Shown one piece after another: positions 44,905-55,744 of a DNA stretch of 64,000 bases. The position numbers and the translations under genes are program-made. Location: the NCBI RefSeq assembly GCF_022899935.1, contig NZ_JALJCJ010000001.1, forward strand, positions 62,001 to 126,000, given 5' to 3'. Positions within the stretch are counted from its first letter, which is position 1; every line of letters begins with the position of its first letter. The stretch comes from Shinella curvata (GTDB lineage: Bacteria; Pseudomonadota; Alphaproteobacteria; Rhizobiales; Rhizobiaceae). A model generated the notes under the pieces. It did not search any database, was not told where the DNA came from, and worked only from the letters and a program-made list of their open reading frames with translations.

Positions 44905-45951
44905 ATGGCTCCGCGCAAGACCGCGTCCACGTCCAGCCGCAAAGCGGCGGCAAAGCCTGCACGAAACGACTCGATTGGCTCCAACAGTCTGGTTTTCACC
45001 AGGGAAGAAGAGCTTCACGCCTACCGCGAGATGCTGCTGATCCGCCGCTTCGAAGAGAAGGCCGGTCAGCTTTACGGCATGGGCGTCATCGGCGGTTTCT
45101 GTCACCTCTATATCGGCCAGGAAGCTGTCGTCGTCGGCATGCAGATGGCGCAGAAGGATGGCGACCAGGTCATCACCTCCTATCGTGACCACGGCCACAT
45201 GATCGCGCTCGGTATGAGCGCGCGTGGCGTCATGTCTGAGCTGACCGGGCGCCGGGGCGGCTTGTCCAAGGGCAAGGGCGGCTCCATGCACATGTTCTCC
45301 AAGGAGAAGGGCTTCTACGGCGGCCACGGCATCGTCGGCGGACAGGTCTCGCTTGGCACGGGTCTCGCATTCGCCAACAAGTATCGCGGCAACGACCAGG
45401 TGTCGGTGACCTATTTCGGTGACGGCGCGGCCAACCAGGGCCAGGTCTACGAGAGCTTCAACATGGCCGCTCTCTGGAAGCTGCCGGTCGTCTACATCAT
45501 CGAGAACAACCGTTATGCGATGGGCACGTCGACCGCCCGCTCCACGGCGCAGTCGAACTTCGCCAAGCGCGGTGAAGGCTTCGGCATTCCCGGCGTTCAG
45601 GTCGATGGCATGGATGTGCGTGCGGTCAAGGCTGCGGCCGACGAAGCCATCGCGCATTGCCGGGCCGGCAAGGGCCCCTATATCCTGGAAATGCTGACCT
45701 ATCGCTATCGCGGCCACTCGATGTCCGACCCGGCGAAGTACCGTTCCAAGGATGAAGTGCAGAAGATGCGCTCCGAGCATGATCCTCTCGAGCAGGTCAA
45801 GGCCCGCCTTCTGGAGCAGGGCTGGGCGAGCGAGGACGATCTGAAGCAGATCGACAAGGACGTCCGCGACATCGTCGCCGACAGTGCCGAATTCGCCCAG
45901 GCCGATCCAGAGCCGGATGTATCCGAACTCTACACCGACATCCTGCTTTGA
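44905..45951 (+). CDS. pdhA: Pyruvate dehydrogenase E1 component, alpha subunit
   Basis: 348 residues. The thiamine-diphosphate motif is [20 protein letters not shown] through [14 protein letters not shown]; the phosphorylation-loop-like region is [19 protein letters not shown]. It decarboxylates pyruvate together with PdhB. A strong AGGGAGGA ribosome site precedes ATG 44905; the first 25 residues are a Lys/Ser/Ala-rich extension. It heads the pdhA-pdhB-pdhC run. Confidence 0.98.
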   Translation: MAPRKTASTSSRKAAAKPARNDSIGSNSLVFTREEELHAYREMLLIRRFEEKAGQLYGMGVIGGFCHLYIGQEAVVVGMQMAQKDGDQVITSYRDHGHMIALGMSARGVMSELTGRRGGLSKGKGGSMHMFSKEKGFYGGHGIVGGQVSLGTGLAFANKYRGNDQVSVTYFGDGAANQGQVYESFNMAALWKLPVVYIIENNRYAMGTSTARSTAQSNFAKRGEGFGIPGVQVDGMDVRAVKAAADEAIAHCRAGKGPYILEMLTYRYRGHSMSDPAKYRSKDEVQKMRSEHDPLEQVKARLLEQGWASEDDLKQIDKDVRDIVADSAEFAQADPEPDVSELYTDILL

Positions 45952-45967
45952 TCCGGGGGAGACAGAC

Positions 45968-47362
45968 ATGCCCGTAGATATTCTTATGCCCGCGCTCTCT
46001 CCGACGATGGAGGAGGGCACACTTTCCAAATGGATCAAGAACGAAGGCGACACCGTGAAATCTGGTGACGTGATCGCCGAGATCGAGACCGACAAGGCGA
46101 CGATGGAAGTCGAAGCCGTCGATGAGGGCGTTATCGGCAAGATCCTGATTCCGGCCGGTTCGGAAGGCGTCAAGGTCAACTCCATCATCGCCGTTCTGCT
46201 GCAGGATGGCGAAAGCGCCGATGCGCTTTCCGCGCCCAAGGCTGCGGAAAAGCAGGAAGCGGCAAGCCCGAAGGTCGAGGAAGCTGAAAAGCCGACGGCA
46301 CAGGGTTCCGCCTCCGCACCGGTTCCGGCCGCGCCGAAGGCCGAAGTCGCCGCCGATCCGGACATCCCGGCCGGCACCGAAATGGTGAGCATGACGGTGC
46401 GTGAAGCGCTGCGTGACGCCATGGCGGAAGAAATGCGTCGCGACGGCGACGTCTTCATCATGGGTGAGGAAGTCGCCGAATATCAGGGCGCCTATAAGAT
46501 TACCCAGGGCCTGCTGCAGGAATTCGGCGACAAGCGCGTCATCGACACCCCGATCACCGAGCACGGCTTTGCCGGTATCGGCGTCGGTGCTGCCATGTCG
46601 GGCCTCAAGCCGATCGTTGAGTTCATGACGTTCAACTTCGCCATGCAGGCGATCGACCACATCGTCAACTCGGCGGCAAAGACGCTCTACATGTCGGGTG
46701 GCCAGATGGGCGCACCGATCGTCTTCCGCGGCCCGAGCGGTGCAGCCGCACGCGTCGGTGCCCAGCACTCGCAGTGCTATGCCGCATGGTACAGCCAGAT
46801 TCCGGGCCTCAAGGTCGTCATGCCCTACACGGCAGCTGACGCAAAGGGCCTGCTCAAGGCCGCCATCCGCGACCCGAACCCGGTCGTCTTCCTCGAAAAC
46901 GAAATTCTCTACGGCCACAGCTTCGAGGTTCCGAAGCTTGACGATCTGGTTCTGCCGATCGGCAAGGCGCGCATCCACCGCAGGGGCAAGGACGCGACGC
47001 TCGTCTCCTTCGGCATCGGCATGACCTATGCTATCAAGGCCGTGGCGGAACTGGAGAAGGAAGGCATCGACGTCGAGTTGATCGACCTTCGCACGATCCG
47101 TCCGATGGATCTGCCGACCATCATCGAATCGGTGAAGAAGACCGGTCGCCTTGTGACCGTCGAGGAAGGTTTCCCGCAGTCGTCCGTTGGCGATTTCATC
47201 GCCAACCGCGTCCATCGCGAAGCTTTCGACTATCTTGACGCGCCTGTCGTCACGATTGCCGGCAAGGACGTTCCGATGCCTTACGCCGCCAACCTCGAAA
47301 AGCTGGCGCTGCCGAATGTAGGTGAAGTCGTCGAGGCGGTGAAGGCCGTCTGCTACAAGTAA
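45968..47362 (+). CDS. pdhB: Pyruvate dehydrogenase E1 component, beta subunit, with N-terminal lipoyl domain
   Basis: 464 residues. Residues 1-80 are a lipoyl domain with the modified Lys in [13 protein letters not shown]; an Ala/Pro/Glu linker follows; the E1-beta part starts near 140 ([15 protein letters not shown]) with [33 protein letters not shown] and VIDLRTIRP-like [13 protein letters not shown]. The extra lipoyl domain is normal for alphaproteobacteria. It lies 16 bases after pdhA. Confidence 0.98.
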   Translation: MPVDILMPALSPTMEEGTLSKWIKNEGDTVKSGDVIAEIETDKATMEVEAVDEGVIGKILIPAGSEGVKVNSIIAVLLQDGESADALSAPKAAEKQEAASPKVEEAEKPTAQGSASAPVPAAPKAEVAADPDIPAGTEMVSMTVREALRDAMAEEMRRDGDVFIMGEEVAEYQGAYKITQGLLQEFGDKRVIDTPITEHGFAGIGVGAAMSGLKPIVEFMTFNFAMQAIDHIVNSAAKTLYMSGGQMGAPIVFRGPSGAAARVGAQHSQCYAAWYSQIPGLKVVMPYTAADAKGLLKAAIRDPNPVVFLENEILYGHSFEVPKLDDLVLPIGKARIHRRGKDATLVSFGIGMTYAIKAVAELEKEGIDVELIDLRTIRPMDLPTIIESVKKTGRLVTVEEGFPQSSVGDFIANRVHREAFDYLDAPVVTIAGKDVPMPYAANLEKLALPNVGEVVEAVKAVCYK

Positions 47363-47376
47363 CGGGAGGGCGCGAA

Positions 47377-48714
47377 ATGCCGATCAACATTACGATGCCC
47401 GCTCTCTCGCCCACCATGGAAGAGGGCAATCTTGCCAAGTGGCTCGTCAAGGAAGGCGACACCGTGAAATCCGGTGACGTCATCGCCGAGATCGAGACCG
47501 ACAAGGCGACTATGGAAGTCGAAGCCGTCGACGAAGGCGTTGTCGCCAAGATCGTCGTTGCCGCCGGTACGGAAGGCGTGAAGGTCAACAGCCTGATCGC
47601 CATCCTCGCCGCCGATGGCGAAGATGTGTCTGCTGCAGCGAGCAGTGGCGGTTCGGCCGCGCCGAAGGCGGAAGCCAAGGCTGCCGAAGCGCCGAAGGAA
47701 GCCGAAAAGCCGGCTGCCGCTGCTCCGGCGCCCGTTGCTGCCGCTCCGGCGGCTGCGCAGAATCATGGCGGCAGCGGCCTGTTCTCCTCGCCGCTCGCCC
47801 GCCGCATTGCCAAGGACGCCGGCCTCGACATCAAGTCGGTCGCCGGTTCCGGCCCGCATGGCCGCGTGGTCAAGGGTGACGTCGAGAAGGCGATTGCCTC
47901 CGGCGGTGCCAAGCCCGCCGCTGCTACCGCCCCGGCGGCTGCTGGATCCGCTGCGCCGGCCGCTGCCCCCAAGGGCATGTCGGAAGAGGCCGTGCTCAAG
48001 CTGTTCGAGGCCGGCTCTTACGAGCTCGTGCCACATGACGGCATGCGCAAGACCATCGCCAAGCGCCTGCAGGAATCCAAGCAGACGATCCCGCATTTCT
48101 ACGTTTCCGTGGATGTCGAGCTCGACGCGCTTCTGGCCCTGCGCGCCCAGATCAACGGCTCCGCCCCGGAGAAGGACGGCAAGCCGGCCTACAAGCTTTC
48201 GGTCAACGACATGGTCATCAAGGCCATGGCGCTTGCCCTGCGCGACGTGCCGGATGCCAACGTCTCCTGGACCGATACGAACATGGTCAAGCACAAGCAC
48301 GCGGATGTCGGCGTCGCCGTCTCCATCCCAGGCGGCCTGATCACGCCGATCATCCGCAGCGCGGAACTGAAGAGCCTGTCGGCCATCTCCAACGAGATGA
48401 AGGACCTCGGCAAGCGTGCCAAGGAACGCAAGCTGAAACCCGAAGAGTACCAGGGCGGCACAACGGCAGTCTCCAACATGGGCATGATGGGCGTGAAGAA
48501 CTTTGCGGCCGTCGTCAACCCGCCGCATGCGACGATCCTGGCGGTCGGCGCGGGCGAAGAGCGCGTCGTGGTCAAGAAGGGCCAGATGGTCATCGTCAAC
48601 GCGATGACGGTCACGCTCTCCACCGACCACCGCTGCGTTGATGGTGCGCTCGGCGCCGAGCTGCTCGGTGCCTTCAAGCGCTACATCGAAAGCCCGATGG
48701 GGATGCTCGTCTGA
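47377..48714 (+). CDS. pdhC: Dihydrolipoamide acetyltransferase (pyruvate dehydrogenase E2)
   Basis: 445 residues. One lipoyl domain (1-80, [13 protein letters not shown]), an Ala/Pro linker, the peripheral subunit-binding domain (about 133-168, [20 protein letters not shown] with [14 protein letters not shown]) and the catalytic domain ending [20 protein letters not shown], whose DHRxxDG holds the catalytic His and Asp. It forms the core of the complex. It lies 14 bases after pdhB. Confidence 0.98.
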   Translation: MPINITMPALSPTMEEGNLAKWLVKEGDTVKSGDVIAEIETDKATMEVEAVDEGVVAKIVVAAGTEGVKVNSLIAILAADGEDVSAAASSGGSAAPKAEAKAAEAPKEAEKPAAAAPAPVAAAPAAAQNHGGSGLFSSPLARRIAKDAGLDIKSVAGSGPHGRVVKGDVEKAIASGGAKPAAATAPAAAGSAAPAAAPKGMSEEAVLKLFEAGSYELVPHDGMRKTIAKRLQESKQTIPHFYVSVDVELDALLALRAQINGSAPEKDGKPAYKLSVNDMVIKAMALALRDVPDANVSWTDTNMVKHKHADVGVAVSIPGGLITPIIRSAELKSLSAISNEMKDLGKRAKERKLKPEEYQGGTTAVSNMGMMGVKNFAAVVNPPHATILAVGAGEERVVVKKGQMVIVNAMTVTLSTDHRCVDGALGAELLGAFKRYIESPMGMLV

Positions 48715-48729
48715 TAGCGGGGTGCGACC

Positions 48730-49371
48730 ATGAAGACGGTTCTCTGCTACGGCGACAGCCTGACCTGGGGTTACAACGCGGAAACGCTCGACCGGCATGC
48801 CTTCGAGGATCGCTGGCCGAGCGTGCTCGCCAAAGCCCTGGGACCTGACGTCACCGTCATCGCGGAGGGTCTCAACGGCCGCACCACCGCCTATGACGAC
48901 CATCTGGCGGATTGCGACCGCAATGGTGCGCGCATTCTGCCGACGATTCTGCACAGCCACGATCCGATCGATCTCGTCATCCTGTTCCTCGGCGCCAATG
49001 ACATGAAGCCGACCATCTGCGGCACAGCCTTCGGCGCCGTTCAGGGCATGGAGCGGCTGGTGGAGCTGGTGCGTCACCACGCCTGGTCGTTCGATAGCGC
49101 TGAGGGGCCGGAGGTGCTCGTCGTCTCCCCGCCGCAGCTTTGCGAAACGGCCAACACTGCCTTCGCGGCGATGTTTGCCGGCGGCGTCGAGCAATCGGCG
49201 ATGCTAGCGACGCTCTATGCGGACCTGGCGGATGAAACCGGCTGCGGCTTCTTCGATGCCGGCTCGGTCGCGGAGACGACACCGCTCGACGGCGTGCATC
49301 TCGATGCGAAGAACACACGCGCAATCGGCAAGGGTCTCGAGCCGGTCGTGCGCATGATGCTCGGATTGTAA
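48730..49371 (+). CDS. SGNH/GDSL-family hydrolase
   Basis: 213 residues. Block I is LCYGDSLTWGYN (Ser), block III LFLGANDMKP (Asn) and block V DGVHLDAKNTRAIG (Asp/His). There is no signal peptide. The layout resembles arylesterase/acyltransferases such as that of Mycobacterium smegmatis and rhizobial SGNH esterases. It lies 15 bases after pdhC and before lpdA, so it probably shares the pdh transcript; the link is unexplained. Confidence 0.9.
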   Translation: MKTVLCYGDSLTWGYNAETLDRHAFEDRWPSVLAKALGPDVTVIAEGLNGRTTAYDDHLADCDRNGARILPTILHSHDPIDLVILFLGANDMKPTICGTAFGAVQGMERLVELVRHHAWSFDSAEGPEVLVVSPPQLCETANTAFAAMFAGGVEQSAMLATLYADLADETGCGFFDAGSVAETTPLDGVHLDAKNTRAIGKGLEPVVRMMLGL

Positions 49372-49429
49372 TTCTAGAGAACGTGAGACGCGGCTATAGG
49401 CCCGCGCGAGAAACAAGGCAGGAAACGAC

Positions 49430-50875
49430 ATGGCTCAGACTTACGACGTCATCGTTATCGGTTCGGGTCCGGGCGGCTACATCGCCGCGATCCGTGCAGC
49501 GCAGCTCGGCCTGAAGACGGCCATCGTGGAGCGTGAACATCTCGCCGGCATCTGCTCCAACTGGGGCTGCATTCCGACCAAGGCGCTGCTGCGCTCGGCC
49601 GAAATCTTCCACTATGCCCAGCACCCCGGCGACTACGGCATCAAGGTCGAGGGAACGGTGACGCCGGACCTGAAGGCCATCGTCGCCCGCTCGCGCGGCA
49701 TTGCCCAGCGCATGAACGGCGGCGTCGGCTTCCTGATGAAGAAGAACAAGGTCGACATCATCTGGGGTGAGGCCAAGATCACCAAGCCCGGCGAGATCGT
49801 CGTTTCCAAGACGACGAAGGCGATCCAGCAGCCGCAGGCACCGCTGCCGAAGAACGTTCTGCCCGAAGGCACCTACACGGCGAAGAACATCGTCATCGCA
49901 ACGGGTGCGCGTCCGCGTGCGCTGCCGGGCATCGAGCCGGATGGCAAGCTGATCTGGACCTATTTCGAGGCGATGAAGCCGGAGGAAATGCCCAAATCGC
50001 TGCTCGTCATGGGCTCGGGCGCCATCGGCATCGAATTCGCCTCCTTCTATCGCACGCTGGGCGTCGATGTGACGGTCGTCGAAGTGATGAAGACGGTCAT
50101 GCCGGTCGAGGACGTCGAAATCTCGGCACTCGCCAAGAAGCAGTTCGAAAAGCAGGGCATGAAGATCCATCTGGAAGCCAAGGTCGCCAAGGTGGAGAAG
50201 GGCGCCAACTCGATTACCGCCCATGTCGAAATGAAGGACGGCAAGGTCGAGAAGATCACCGCCGACCGCATGATCTCCGCCGTCGGCGTGCAGGCCAATA
50301 TCGAGAATATCGGCCTTGAGGCCATCGGCGTGAAGACCGACCGCGGCTTCATCGCCATCGACGGCTACGGCAAGACCAACGTGCCCGGAATCTATGCCAT
50401 CGGCGACGTCGCCGGCCCGCCGATGCTCGCCCACAAGGCCGAGCACGAAGCCGTCATCTGCATCGAGAAGATCGCCGGCCTGCCGAACGTCCACCCGATG
50501 GACAAGTCCAAAATCCCGGGCTGCACCTATTGCCACCCGCAGGTCGCCTCCGTCGGTCTCACGGAAGCCAAGGCCAAGGAACAGGGCCGCGATATCCGCG
50601 TCGGCCGCTTCACCTTCGCCGGCAACGGCAAGGCCGTGGCGCTCGGCGAGGACCAGGGCATGGTCAAGACGATCTTCGACAAGAAGACCGGCGAACTGCT
50701 CGGCGCCCATATGGTCGGCGCTGAAGTGACCGAGATGATCCAGGGTTTTGTCGTCGCCATGAACCTGGAGACGACAGAGGAAGAGCTGATGCACACGATC
50801 TTCCCGCATCCGACGATCTCGGAAACGATGAAGGAAAGCGTGCTCGATGCCTATGGGCGTGCGCTCAACGCTTGA
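49430..50875 (+). CDS. lpdA: Dihydrolipoamide dehydrogenase (E3)
   Basis: 481 residues. FAD fold IVIGSGPGGYIAAIRAAQLG; redox-active disulfide in AGICSNWGCIPTKALL; NAD fold LLVMGSGAIGIEFASFY; YAIGDVAGPPMLAHKAEHE; and the interface HPHPTISE with the catalytic His. The disulfide segment reads CSNWGC rather than the commoner CLNxGC. A 15-residue insertion with QQPQAPLPKNVLPEG lies near 125-140. It reoxidises the E2 lipoyl group. A terminator follows. Confidence 0.97.
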   Translation: MAQTYDVIVIGSGPGGYIAAIRAAQLGLKTAIVEREHLAGICSNWGCIPTKALLRSAEIFHYAQHPGDYGIKVEGTVTPDLKAIVARSRGIAQRMNGGVGFLMKKNKVDIIWGEAKITKPGEIVVSKTTKAIQQPQAPLPKNVLPEGTYTAKNIVIATGARPRALPGIEPDGKLIWTYFEAMKPEEMPKSLLVMGSGAIGIEFASFYRTLGVDVTVVEVMKTVMPVEDVEISALAKKQFEKQGMKIHLEAKVAKVEKGANSITAHVEMKDGKVEKITADRMISAVGVQANIENIGLEAIGVKTDRGFIAIDGYGKTNVPGIYAIGDVAGPPMLAHKAEHEAVICIEKIAGLPNVHPMDKSKIPGCTYCHPQVASVGLTEAKAKEQGRDIRVGRFTFAGNGKAVALGEDQGMVKTIFDKKTGELLGAHMVGAEVTEMIQGFVVAMNLETTEEELMHTIFPHPTISETMKESVLDAYGRALNA

Positions 50876-50884
50876 ACGTGCTAA

Positions 50885-50917
50885 AGCCCGCCTCCACATG
50901 AGGCGGGCTCGCTTTTT
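50885..50917 (+). terminator. Rho-independent terminator after lpdA
   Basis: A 10-bp stem AGCCCGCCTC / GAGGCGGGCT with a 5-base loop is followed by CGCTTTTT. Confidence 0.88.
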
Positions 50918-50964
50918 CAATGTCCGCAAGACAGGCGCAACGGCCTGCTAGGAAGTGGATAGAC

Positions 50965-51942
50965 ATGGTCACGATTCTCGACCGCACCAAACTTGATCCC
51001 GAAGCCAAGCGCGTGCGCCATCCGGAAAAGGCCAAGCGGCCGGACACGGAAGTGTTGCGCAAGCCGGAATGGATCCGCGTCAGGGCGCCGGTTTCCAAGG
51101 GCTATCAGGAAACGCGCGATCTGGTGCGCTCGCACAAGCTGGTGACGGTGTGCGAGGAAGCGGGCTGCCCGAATATCGGCGAGTGCTGGGACAAGAAGCA
51201 CGCGACCTTCATGATCATGGGCGAGATCTGTACCCGCGCCTGCGCCTTCTGCAACGTGGCGACGGGCAAACCCAATGCGCTCGACATGGCGGAGCCGGAA
51301 AACGTCGCCAAGGCCGTCAAGCAGATGGGCCTTTCGCACGTCGTCATCACCTCGGTCGACCGTGACGATCTTGCCGATGGTGGCGCCGAGCATTTCGAGA
51401 AGGTGATCTGGGCCATTCGTGCGGCCTCGCCGCTGACCACGATCGAAATCCTGACGCCGGACTTCCTGAAGAAGCCGGGCGCGCTGGAACGTGTCGTCGC
51501 CGCCAAGCCCGACGTCTTCAACCACAATATGGAAACCGTGCCGGGCAACTACCTGACCGTCCGTCCGGGTGCGCGCTACTTCCACTCCGTGCGCCTGTTG
51601 CAGCGCGTGAAGGAACTCGACCCGACCATGTTCACCAAGTCGGGCATCATGGTGGGCCTCGGCGAGGAGCGCAACGAAGTGCTCCAGCTGATGGATGATC
51701 TGCGCACCGCCGATGTCGACTTCCTGACCATCGGCCAGTACCTCCAGCCGACCCGCAAGCACCATGCCGTCATGAGCTTCGTGACGCCGGAGGAGTTCAA
51801 GTCCTACGAAACCGTCGCCTATTCCAAGGGTTTTCTGATGGTGTCGTCGAGCCCGCTGACCCGCTCCTCGCACCATGCCGGCGACGACTTCGCCCGCCTC
51901 AAGGCTGCGCGTGAGCGCAAGCTTCTGGTCGCCGCGGAATAG
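50965..51942 (+). CDS. lipA: Lipoyl synthase
   Basis: 325 residues. The auxiliary cluster motif [12 protein letters not shown] and the radical-SAM motif [10 protein letters not shown] are both present, with [19 protein letters not shown] and the C-terminal [12 protein letters not shown]. It inserts sulfur into octanoyl groups to make the lipoyl cofactors used by PdhB and PdhC upstream. ATG 50965 follows AGGAAG. It has its own terminator. Confidence 0.98.
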   Translation: MVTILDRTKLDPEAKRVRHPEKAKRPDTEVLRKPEWIRVRAPVSKGYQETRDLVRSHKLVTVCEEAGCPNIGECWDKKHATFMIMGEICTRACAFCNVATGKPNALDMAEPENVAKAVKQMGLSHVVITSVDRDDLADGGAEHFEKVIWAIRAASPLTTIEILTPDFLKKPGALERVVAAKPDVFNHNMETVPGNYLTVRPGARYFHSVRLLQRVKELDPTMFTKSGIMVGLGEERNEVLQLMDDLRTADVDFLTIGQYLQPTRKHHAVMSFVTPEEFKSYETVAYSKGFLMVSSSPLTRSSHHAGDDFARLKAARERKLLVAAE

Positions 51943-51981
51943 ACTTTCCGCCGCGAATGGATTTTCCCAAACGCTTCCTTT

Positions 51982-52013
51982 AAACCCGCCGTCCGCCCGA
52001 CGGCGGGTTTTTC
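51982..52013 (+). terminator. Rho-independent terminator after lipA
   Basis: A perfect 12-bp stem AAACCCGCCGTC / GACGGCGGGTTT with a 5-base loop runs into T5. Confidence 0.93.
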
Positions 52014-52029
52014 GTTTCAGGAGGCTGCG

Positions 52030-52590
52030 ATGACGATGGCTCCGGAGGCTGCGGCCGAACGGTTGAAGACGGCGGAGCGTGTGCTGGTGATCGGTTGTTC
52101 GGGAAGCGGCAAAAGCACGCTGGCCCGACAACTCGCCGACAGGCTCAGCCTGCCTTATGTCTCGATGGACCGCGAGATCTTCTGGCTGCCGGGCTGGCAG
52201 TCGCGGCCGCGCGCCGAGGCCTTGGCGCGCCTGGAAGGCATGGTTGCGCAGGAGCGCTGGATCATGGATGGCACAAGTCCCGGCACCTTGCCGCTGCGCC
52301 TGCCGCGCACCGATCTCGTCCTCTGGCTGCGGCCGCCGCGCTGGATGTCGATCTATGGTGTGGTTTCGCGCTGGCTGCGCTATCGCGGACGCACGCGGCC
52401 CGAGATGGCAGAGAACTGCCCGGAGCGGATCAACCGCGAATTCCTGACCTATGTGTGGAATTTCGAGAAGACCGAGAGCCCGGAGATCGAGCATAATCTT
52501 GCGGCCTATGGCCGCGACGTGCCGGTTTGCGTGTTGAAATCGCGGTCGGAGAACCGGGCGCTACTTGCGCTTCTAGAGGCGAAATACTAG
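52030..52590 (+). CDS. P-loop nucleotide kinase-like protein (FlaR/topology-modulation type)
   Basis: 186 residues. Walker A is VLVIGCSGSGKST (near 25-35); SMDREIFWLPGWQSRP and MDGTSPGTLPLRLPRTDLVL are typical of the adenylate-kinase-like group annotated as FlaR or DNA topology modulation protein. The true substrate is unknown. A CAGGAGG ribosome site precedes the ATG. The next gene starts 9 bases later. Confidence 0.83.
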   Translation: MTMAPEAAAERLKTAERVLVIGCSGSGKSTLARQLADRLSLPYVSMDREIFWLPGWQSRPRAEALARLEGMVAQERWIMDGTSPGTLPLRLPRTDLVLWLRPPRWMSIYGVVSRWLRYRGRTRPEMAENCPERINREFLTYVWNFEKTESPEIEHNLAAYGRDVPVCVLKSRSENRALLALLEAKY

Positions 52591-52599
52591 CTCTCGGCC

Positions 52600-53052
52600 A
52601 TGCCCAAGTTCGAAACCCGCCGTTCTGTTCCCTATACCCCCAAGCAGATGTACGACCTTGTGGCCGACGTCGAGCGCTACCCACAGTTCCTGCCACTCTG
52701 CGAGGCCCTGACCGTGCGTTCGCGCAAGGAGCGCGAGGGCAAGGAACTGCTGATCGCCGATATGACCACCGGCTACAAGGCAATCCGCGAAACGTTCACG
52801 ACGCAGGTGCTGCTGGACCCGGCCGAATGGGCCATCGACGTGAAATATATCGACGGTCCGTTCCGCTATCTCGACAACCGCTGGCGTTTCGAGCCGCTGC
52901 CTGATGGTGGATGCTCGGTGTATTTCTTCATCGATTACGAGTTCAAGAGCCGCATTCTCGGCGCGTTGATGGGCTCGATGTTCGACCGTGCCTTCCGCAT
53001 GTTCACCGAGGCTTTCGACAAGCGCGCCGCCGCGATTTATCCGGCCGCCTGA
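52600..53052 (+). CDS. COQ10/RatA-type START-domain protein
   Basis: 150 residues with the polyketide-cyclase/START pattern: VPYTPKQMYDLVADVERYPQ, FLPLCEALTVRSR, and FFIDYEFKSRILGALMGSMF. Relatives are mitochondrial Coq10, which binds ubiquinone, and E. coli RatA, which affects ribosome assembly. In alphaproteobacteria this gene commonly sits beside lipA, as here. A quinone-binding role is more likely. Confidence 0.9.
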   Translation: MPKFETRRSVPYTPKQMYDLVADVERYPQFLPLCEALTVRSRKEREGKELLIADMTTGYKAIRETFTTQVLLDPAEWAIDVKYIDGPFRYLDNRWRFEPLPDGGCSVYFFIDYEFKSRILGALMGSMFDRAFRMFTEAFDKRAAAIYPAA

Positions 53053-53083
53053 ATTTTTCTGATCGATCGTCCGTTACCGGGAC

Positions 53084-53893
53084 ATGATCACCCGGTTTGC
53101 GCCCTTCGCCCTCATCGCCTTCATTTGCACGCCTGCGGCCGCGCAGGAAGCGCCGGGAGACTACATCCTGCTTCTCGACGAACAGAGCCGGCCGCTCGCC
53201 GGCAGTTATCGTGTCGGGCCTGATGTGAAGATGACGATCGAGGGCAGAGAGGGCGGCTTGCCCCGAAATCCGGTCTATCTGGATCGCGCCTTCTTCCCCA
53301 CGCGCGAGGCGGAGATGCTGGCTTTCTACAATACGCGCCATGCCTATTCCTCCGATCCGGCGGCCATCGACGTCGGCGGCGAGATGCGCATCGTGGACAA
53401 GGAGACGCTGCAGCCGCCGCTCTTCAAGGACCAGAAGCCGGAGCGCGAGAAGGCGCTGAAAGTGAAGGTCTCGGCGCGTCTGGCCTTCGAGGCGAGCGGC
53501 TACAAGCTCGTCGGCAAGGCCTATACCGTCGAAGGGGCCGAACTTGGCGACGAGGACCGGCGCCTCGGGGATTTTTTCCATGTCGAGACGTTCGATATCG
53601 TGCTGCCTGCGCCGGCGGCTCGCAAGATCGCTGCCGTCGAGATCGGCAAGGCCTTGAGTTCAAGCGATTTCGAGGCGCTTTTCGTGGAGCGGACAAGCCC
53701 CATTCCGGATTTCACGAAATGCATCAGCGACAAGCGCAAGACAGCTGACTACAAGGCGCTCGCCGAAAAGCAGAAGGCGAGCGTCGATGCTTTCCTCGCG
53801 AAGAATTTCCCGGAGGGGCAGGTTTTCTGGGCAGATACGGCGCGCTACGAGGCGAATTTCGCCATGAGCGTCTATGCGCTCTGCCCGAATTAA
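53084..53893 (+). CDS. Uncharacterised secreted protein (269 aa)
   Basis: A signal peptide (1-20, ending TPAAAQE) is followed by a beta-rich domain (YILLLDEQSRPLAGSYRV, KVSARLAFEASGYKLVGKAY) and a C-terminal helical part with two Cys (TKCISDKRK and the final ALCPN). I recognise no family. Its stop overlaps that of the convergent cinA gene by two bases. Confidence 0.72.
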   Translation: MITRFAPFALIAFICTPAAAQEAPGDYILLLDEQSRPLAGSYRVGPDVKMTIEGREGGLPRNPVYLDRAFFPTREAEMLAFYNTRHAYSSDPAAIDVGGEMRIVDKETLQPPLFKDQKPEREKALKVKVSARLAFEASGYKLVGKAYTVEGAELGDEDRRLGDFFHVETFDIVLPAPAARKIAAVEIGKALSSSDFEALFVERTSPIPDFTKCISDKRKTADYKALAEKQKASVDAFLAKNFPEGQVFWADTARYEANFAMSVYALCPN

Positions 53894-54390
53894 TCCCGCG
53901 CGATCTCGATCAGCATTTCCAGCGCGGTGCGCACCGTCGCAAGTCTGACGGCATTGCGGCCGATATCGCCATAGCGCATTTCCCGATGCAGCGTCTCATG
54001 GCCCGTGCGCGCGGCAGCGAGGTGGACGAGACCGACCGGCTTTTCCTCCGTGCCGCCGCCCGGACCGGCAATACCGGTCACGGCAATCGAGATATTGGCG
54101 CCGGAATTGCCGATGGCGCCCTGCGCCATTTCCAGCGCGGTCGGGCGCGAGACGGCGCCGTGCGCCTTCAGCGTCGCGTTGGCGACGCCGATCATTTCGC
54201 GCTTGGCCTCGTTGGAATAGGTGACGAAGCCGCGGTCGAAGACAGTCGAGGAACCGGGGATTTCCGTGATCACGCCGGCAATCAGCCCTGCGGTGCAGGA
54301 TTCGGCTGTGGCGATGAGCAGCTTTTTCTCCGTGAAATCGGCAACGATGCTGCGCGCGGTCTCTTCGATATCTTCAGGCCAGAAACTCAT
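53890..54390 (-). CDS. cinA: CinA C-terminal-domain protein (nicotinamide-nucleotide amidase)
   Basis: 166 residues, the C-terminal domain only. The signature is [22 protein letters not shown] followed by [13 protein letters not shown] and [19 protein letters not shown]. Such stand-alone proteins (PncC type) deamidate nicotinamide mononucleotide in NAD recycling. The start overlaps the ispDF stop (ATGA), so the pair is translationally coupled. Confidence 0.93.
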   Translation of the reverse strand: MSFWPEDIEETARSIVADFTEKKLLIATAESCTAGLIAGVITEIPGSSTVFDRGFVTYSNEAKREMIGVANATLKAHGAVSRPTALEMAQGAIGNSGANISIAVTGIAGPGGGTEEKPVGLVHLAAARTGHETLHREMRYGDIGRNAVRLATVRTALEMLIEIARD

Positions 54391-55607
54391 GCGTCGGTTC
54401 CCTTGTAGACGACGGTGGCGGTGGCGATGGCGGCAATGCCTTCGCGGCGGCCGATGAAGCCGATCTTCTCGTTGGTCGTGGCCTTCACCGAACAGCGGTC
54501 GATGGAGATGCCGAGGAAATCCGAGAGGTTCTGGCGCATGGCATCGCGGTGCGGGCCGACCTTCGGTGCCTCGGCGATCAGCGAGATGTCGGCATTCATG
54601 ATCGTGCCGCCGTTCGCGCGCACGATGTTTGCCGCGTGTTCCAGGAAGATGCGCGAGGCGGCTCCCTTCCACTGCATGTCCGACGGCGGGAAATGATCGC
54701 CGATATCGCCGGCGCCACAGGTGGCCAGCAGGGCATCGGTGAGGGCGTGCAGCGCGACGTCGGCGTCGGAATGGCCGGACAGTTTCTGGTCGTGCGGAAT
54801 GAACAGGCCGCAGAGCGTCACGCCATCGCCGTCGACGAGCTGGTGCACGTCATAGCCGTTGCCGGTGCGCACATCGGGCAAACCGTGGGAAAGGCGCTGA
54901 TCGGCCATGGCGATATCCTTCTGCAATGTAAGCTTGACGTTACCGGCGCTGCCTTCGACGAGATGCACGCGCACGCCGGCCCATTCGGCAATCGAGGCGT
55001 CGTCGGTGAAATCCGTGCGGCCGGAGGCGGCTGCGCGACGATGCGCTTCGAGGATGGTGGCGAAGTGGAAGGACTGCGGCGTCTGCGCGGCAAAGAGGCC
55101 GGAGCGCGAGACGGTTTCCGCGACGTTGCCGTTCGCATCGGCGCGCTTCAACGTATCGGCGACCGCGACGGCGGGCAGGACGGCGCGCGCACCGTGGCTG
55201 AAGGCGGCAAGCGTGCGTTCCAGGATGGCAGGTTCGACAAAGGGGCGCACGGCATCCTGGATCAGCACATGACTGATCTCGTCCTTCTCCAGCACTTCGA
55301 GGCCGGCAAGCACCGATTGCTGACGGGTCGTGCCGCCATGCACGACGGTGAGGCGATCGCCGGCGGGCAGGGCGTTTTCGCGCGCCATCTCGAACAAGGC
55401 CGCGTCATCGGGATGTATCACGACCACGATACGCCGGGCGGGCTGCCAATTGACAAAGAGATCGAGCGTATGGGAGATGACCGGCCTTCCGCCGATGCGG
55501 CGGTATTGCTTGGGGCCTTCGGCATGACTGCCGGCCCGCTCACCGCGACCGGCGGCAACGATCACCACACCGCAGGAATGCGCGTTTTCCGCCTGCATTT
55601 CGGTCAT
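54387..55607 (-). CDS. ispDF: Bifunctional IspD/IspF enzyme (MEP pathway)
   Basis: 406 residues. The IspD half (1-235) has [25 protein letters not shown], and [13 protein letters not shown]; the IspF half (about 245-406) has [14 protein letters not shown] (metal ligands), [17 protein letters not shown] and [19 protein letters not shown]. It makes CDP-methylerythritol and later the cyclic diphosphate in isoprenoid synthesis. Fusion is common in alphaproteobacteria. Either ATG 55607 or 55598 could start it. Confidence 0.97.
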   Translation of the reverse strand: MTEMQAENAHSCGVVIVAAGRGERAGSHAEGPKQYRRIGGRPVISHTLDLFVNWQPARRIVVVIHPDDAALFEMARENALPAGDRLTVVHGGTTRQQSVLAGLEVLEKDEISHVLIQDAVRPFVEPAILERTLAAFSHGARAVLPAVAVADTLKRADANGNVAETVSRSGLFAAQTPQSFHFATILEAHRRAAASGRTDFTDDASIAEWAGVRVHLVEGSAGNVKLTLQKDIAMADQRLSHGLPDVRTGNGYDVHQLVDGDGVTLCGLFIPHDQKLSGHSDADVALHALTDALLATCGAGDIGDHFPPSDMQWKGAASRIFLEHAANIVRANGGTIMNADISLIAEAPKVGPHRDAMRQNLSDFLGISIDRCSVKATTNEKIGFIGRREGIAAIATATVVYKGTDA

Positions 55608-55744
55608 CGACCTCCCGTTTCAAAGCGTTTTGAGGTGGTTTAGCCGGAAGGATGCCGCATTTCCAGCGCTGTCAGGAAAAATGCAGGTTCGCAGGATTGC
55701 GGCTTGGCAAGTACGACAATGATGGCTAAAAATAGTGCAGAGAC

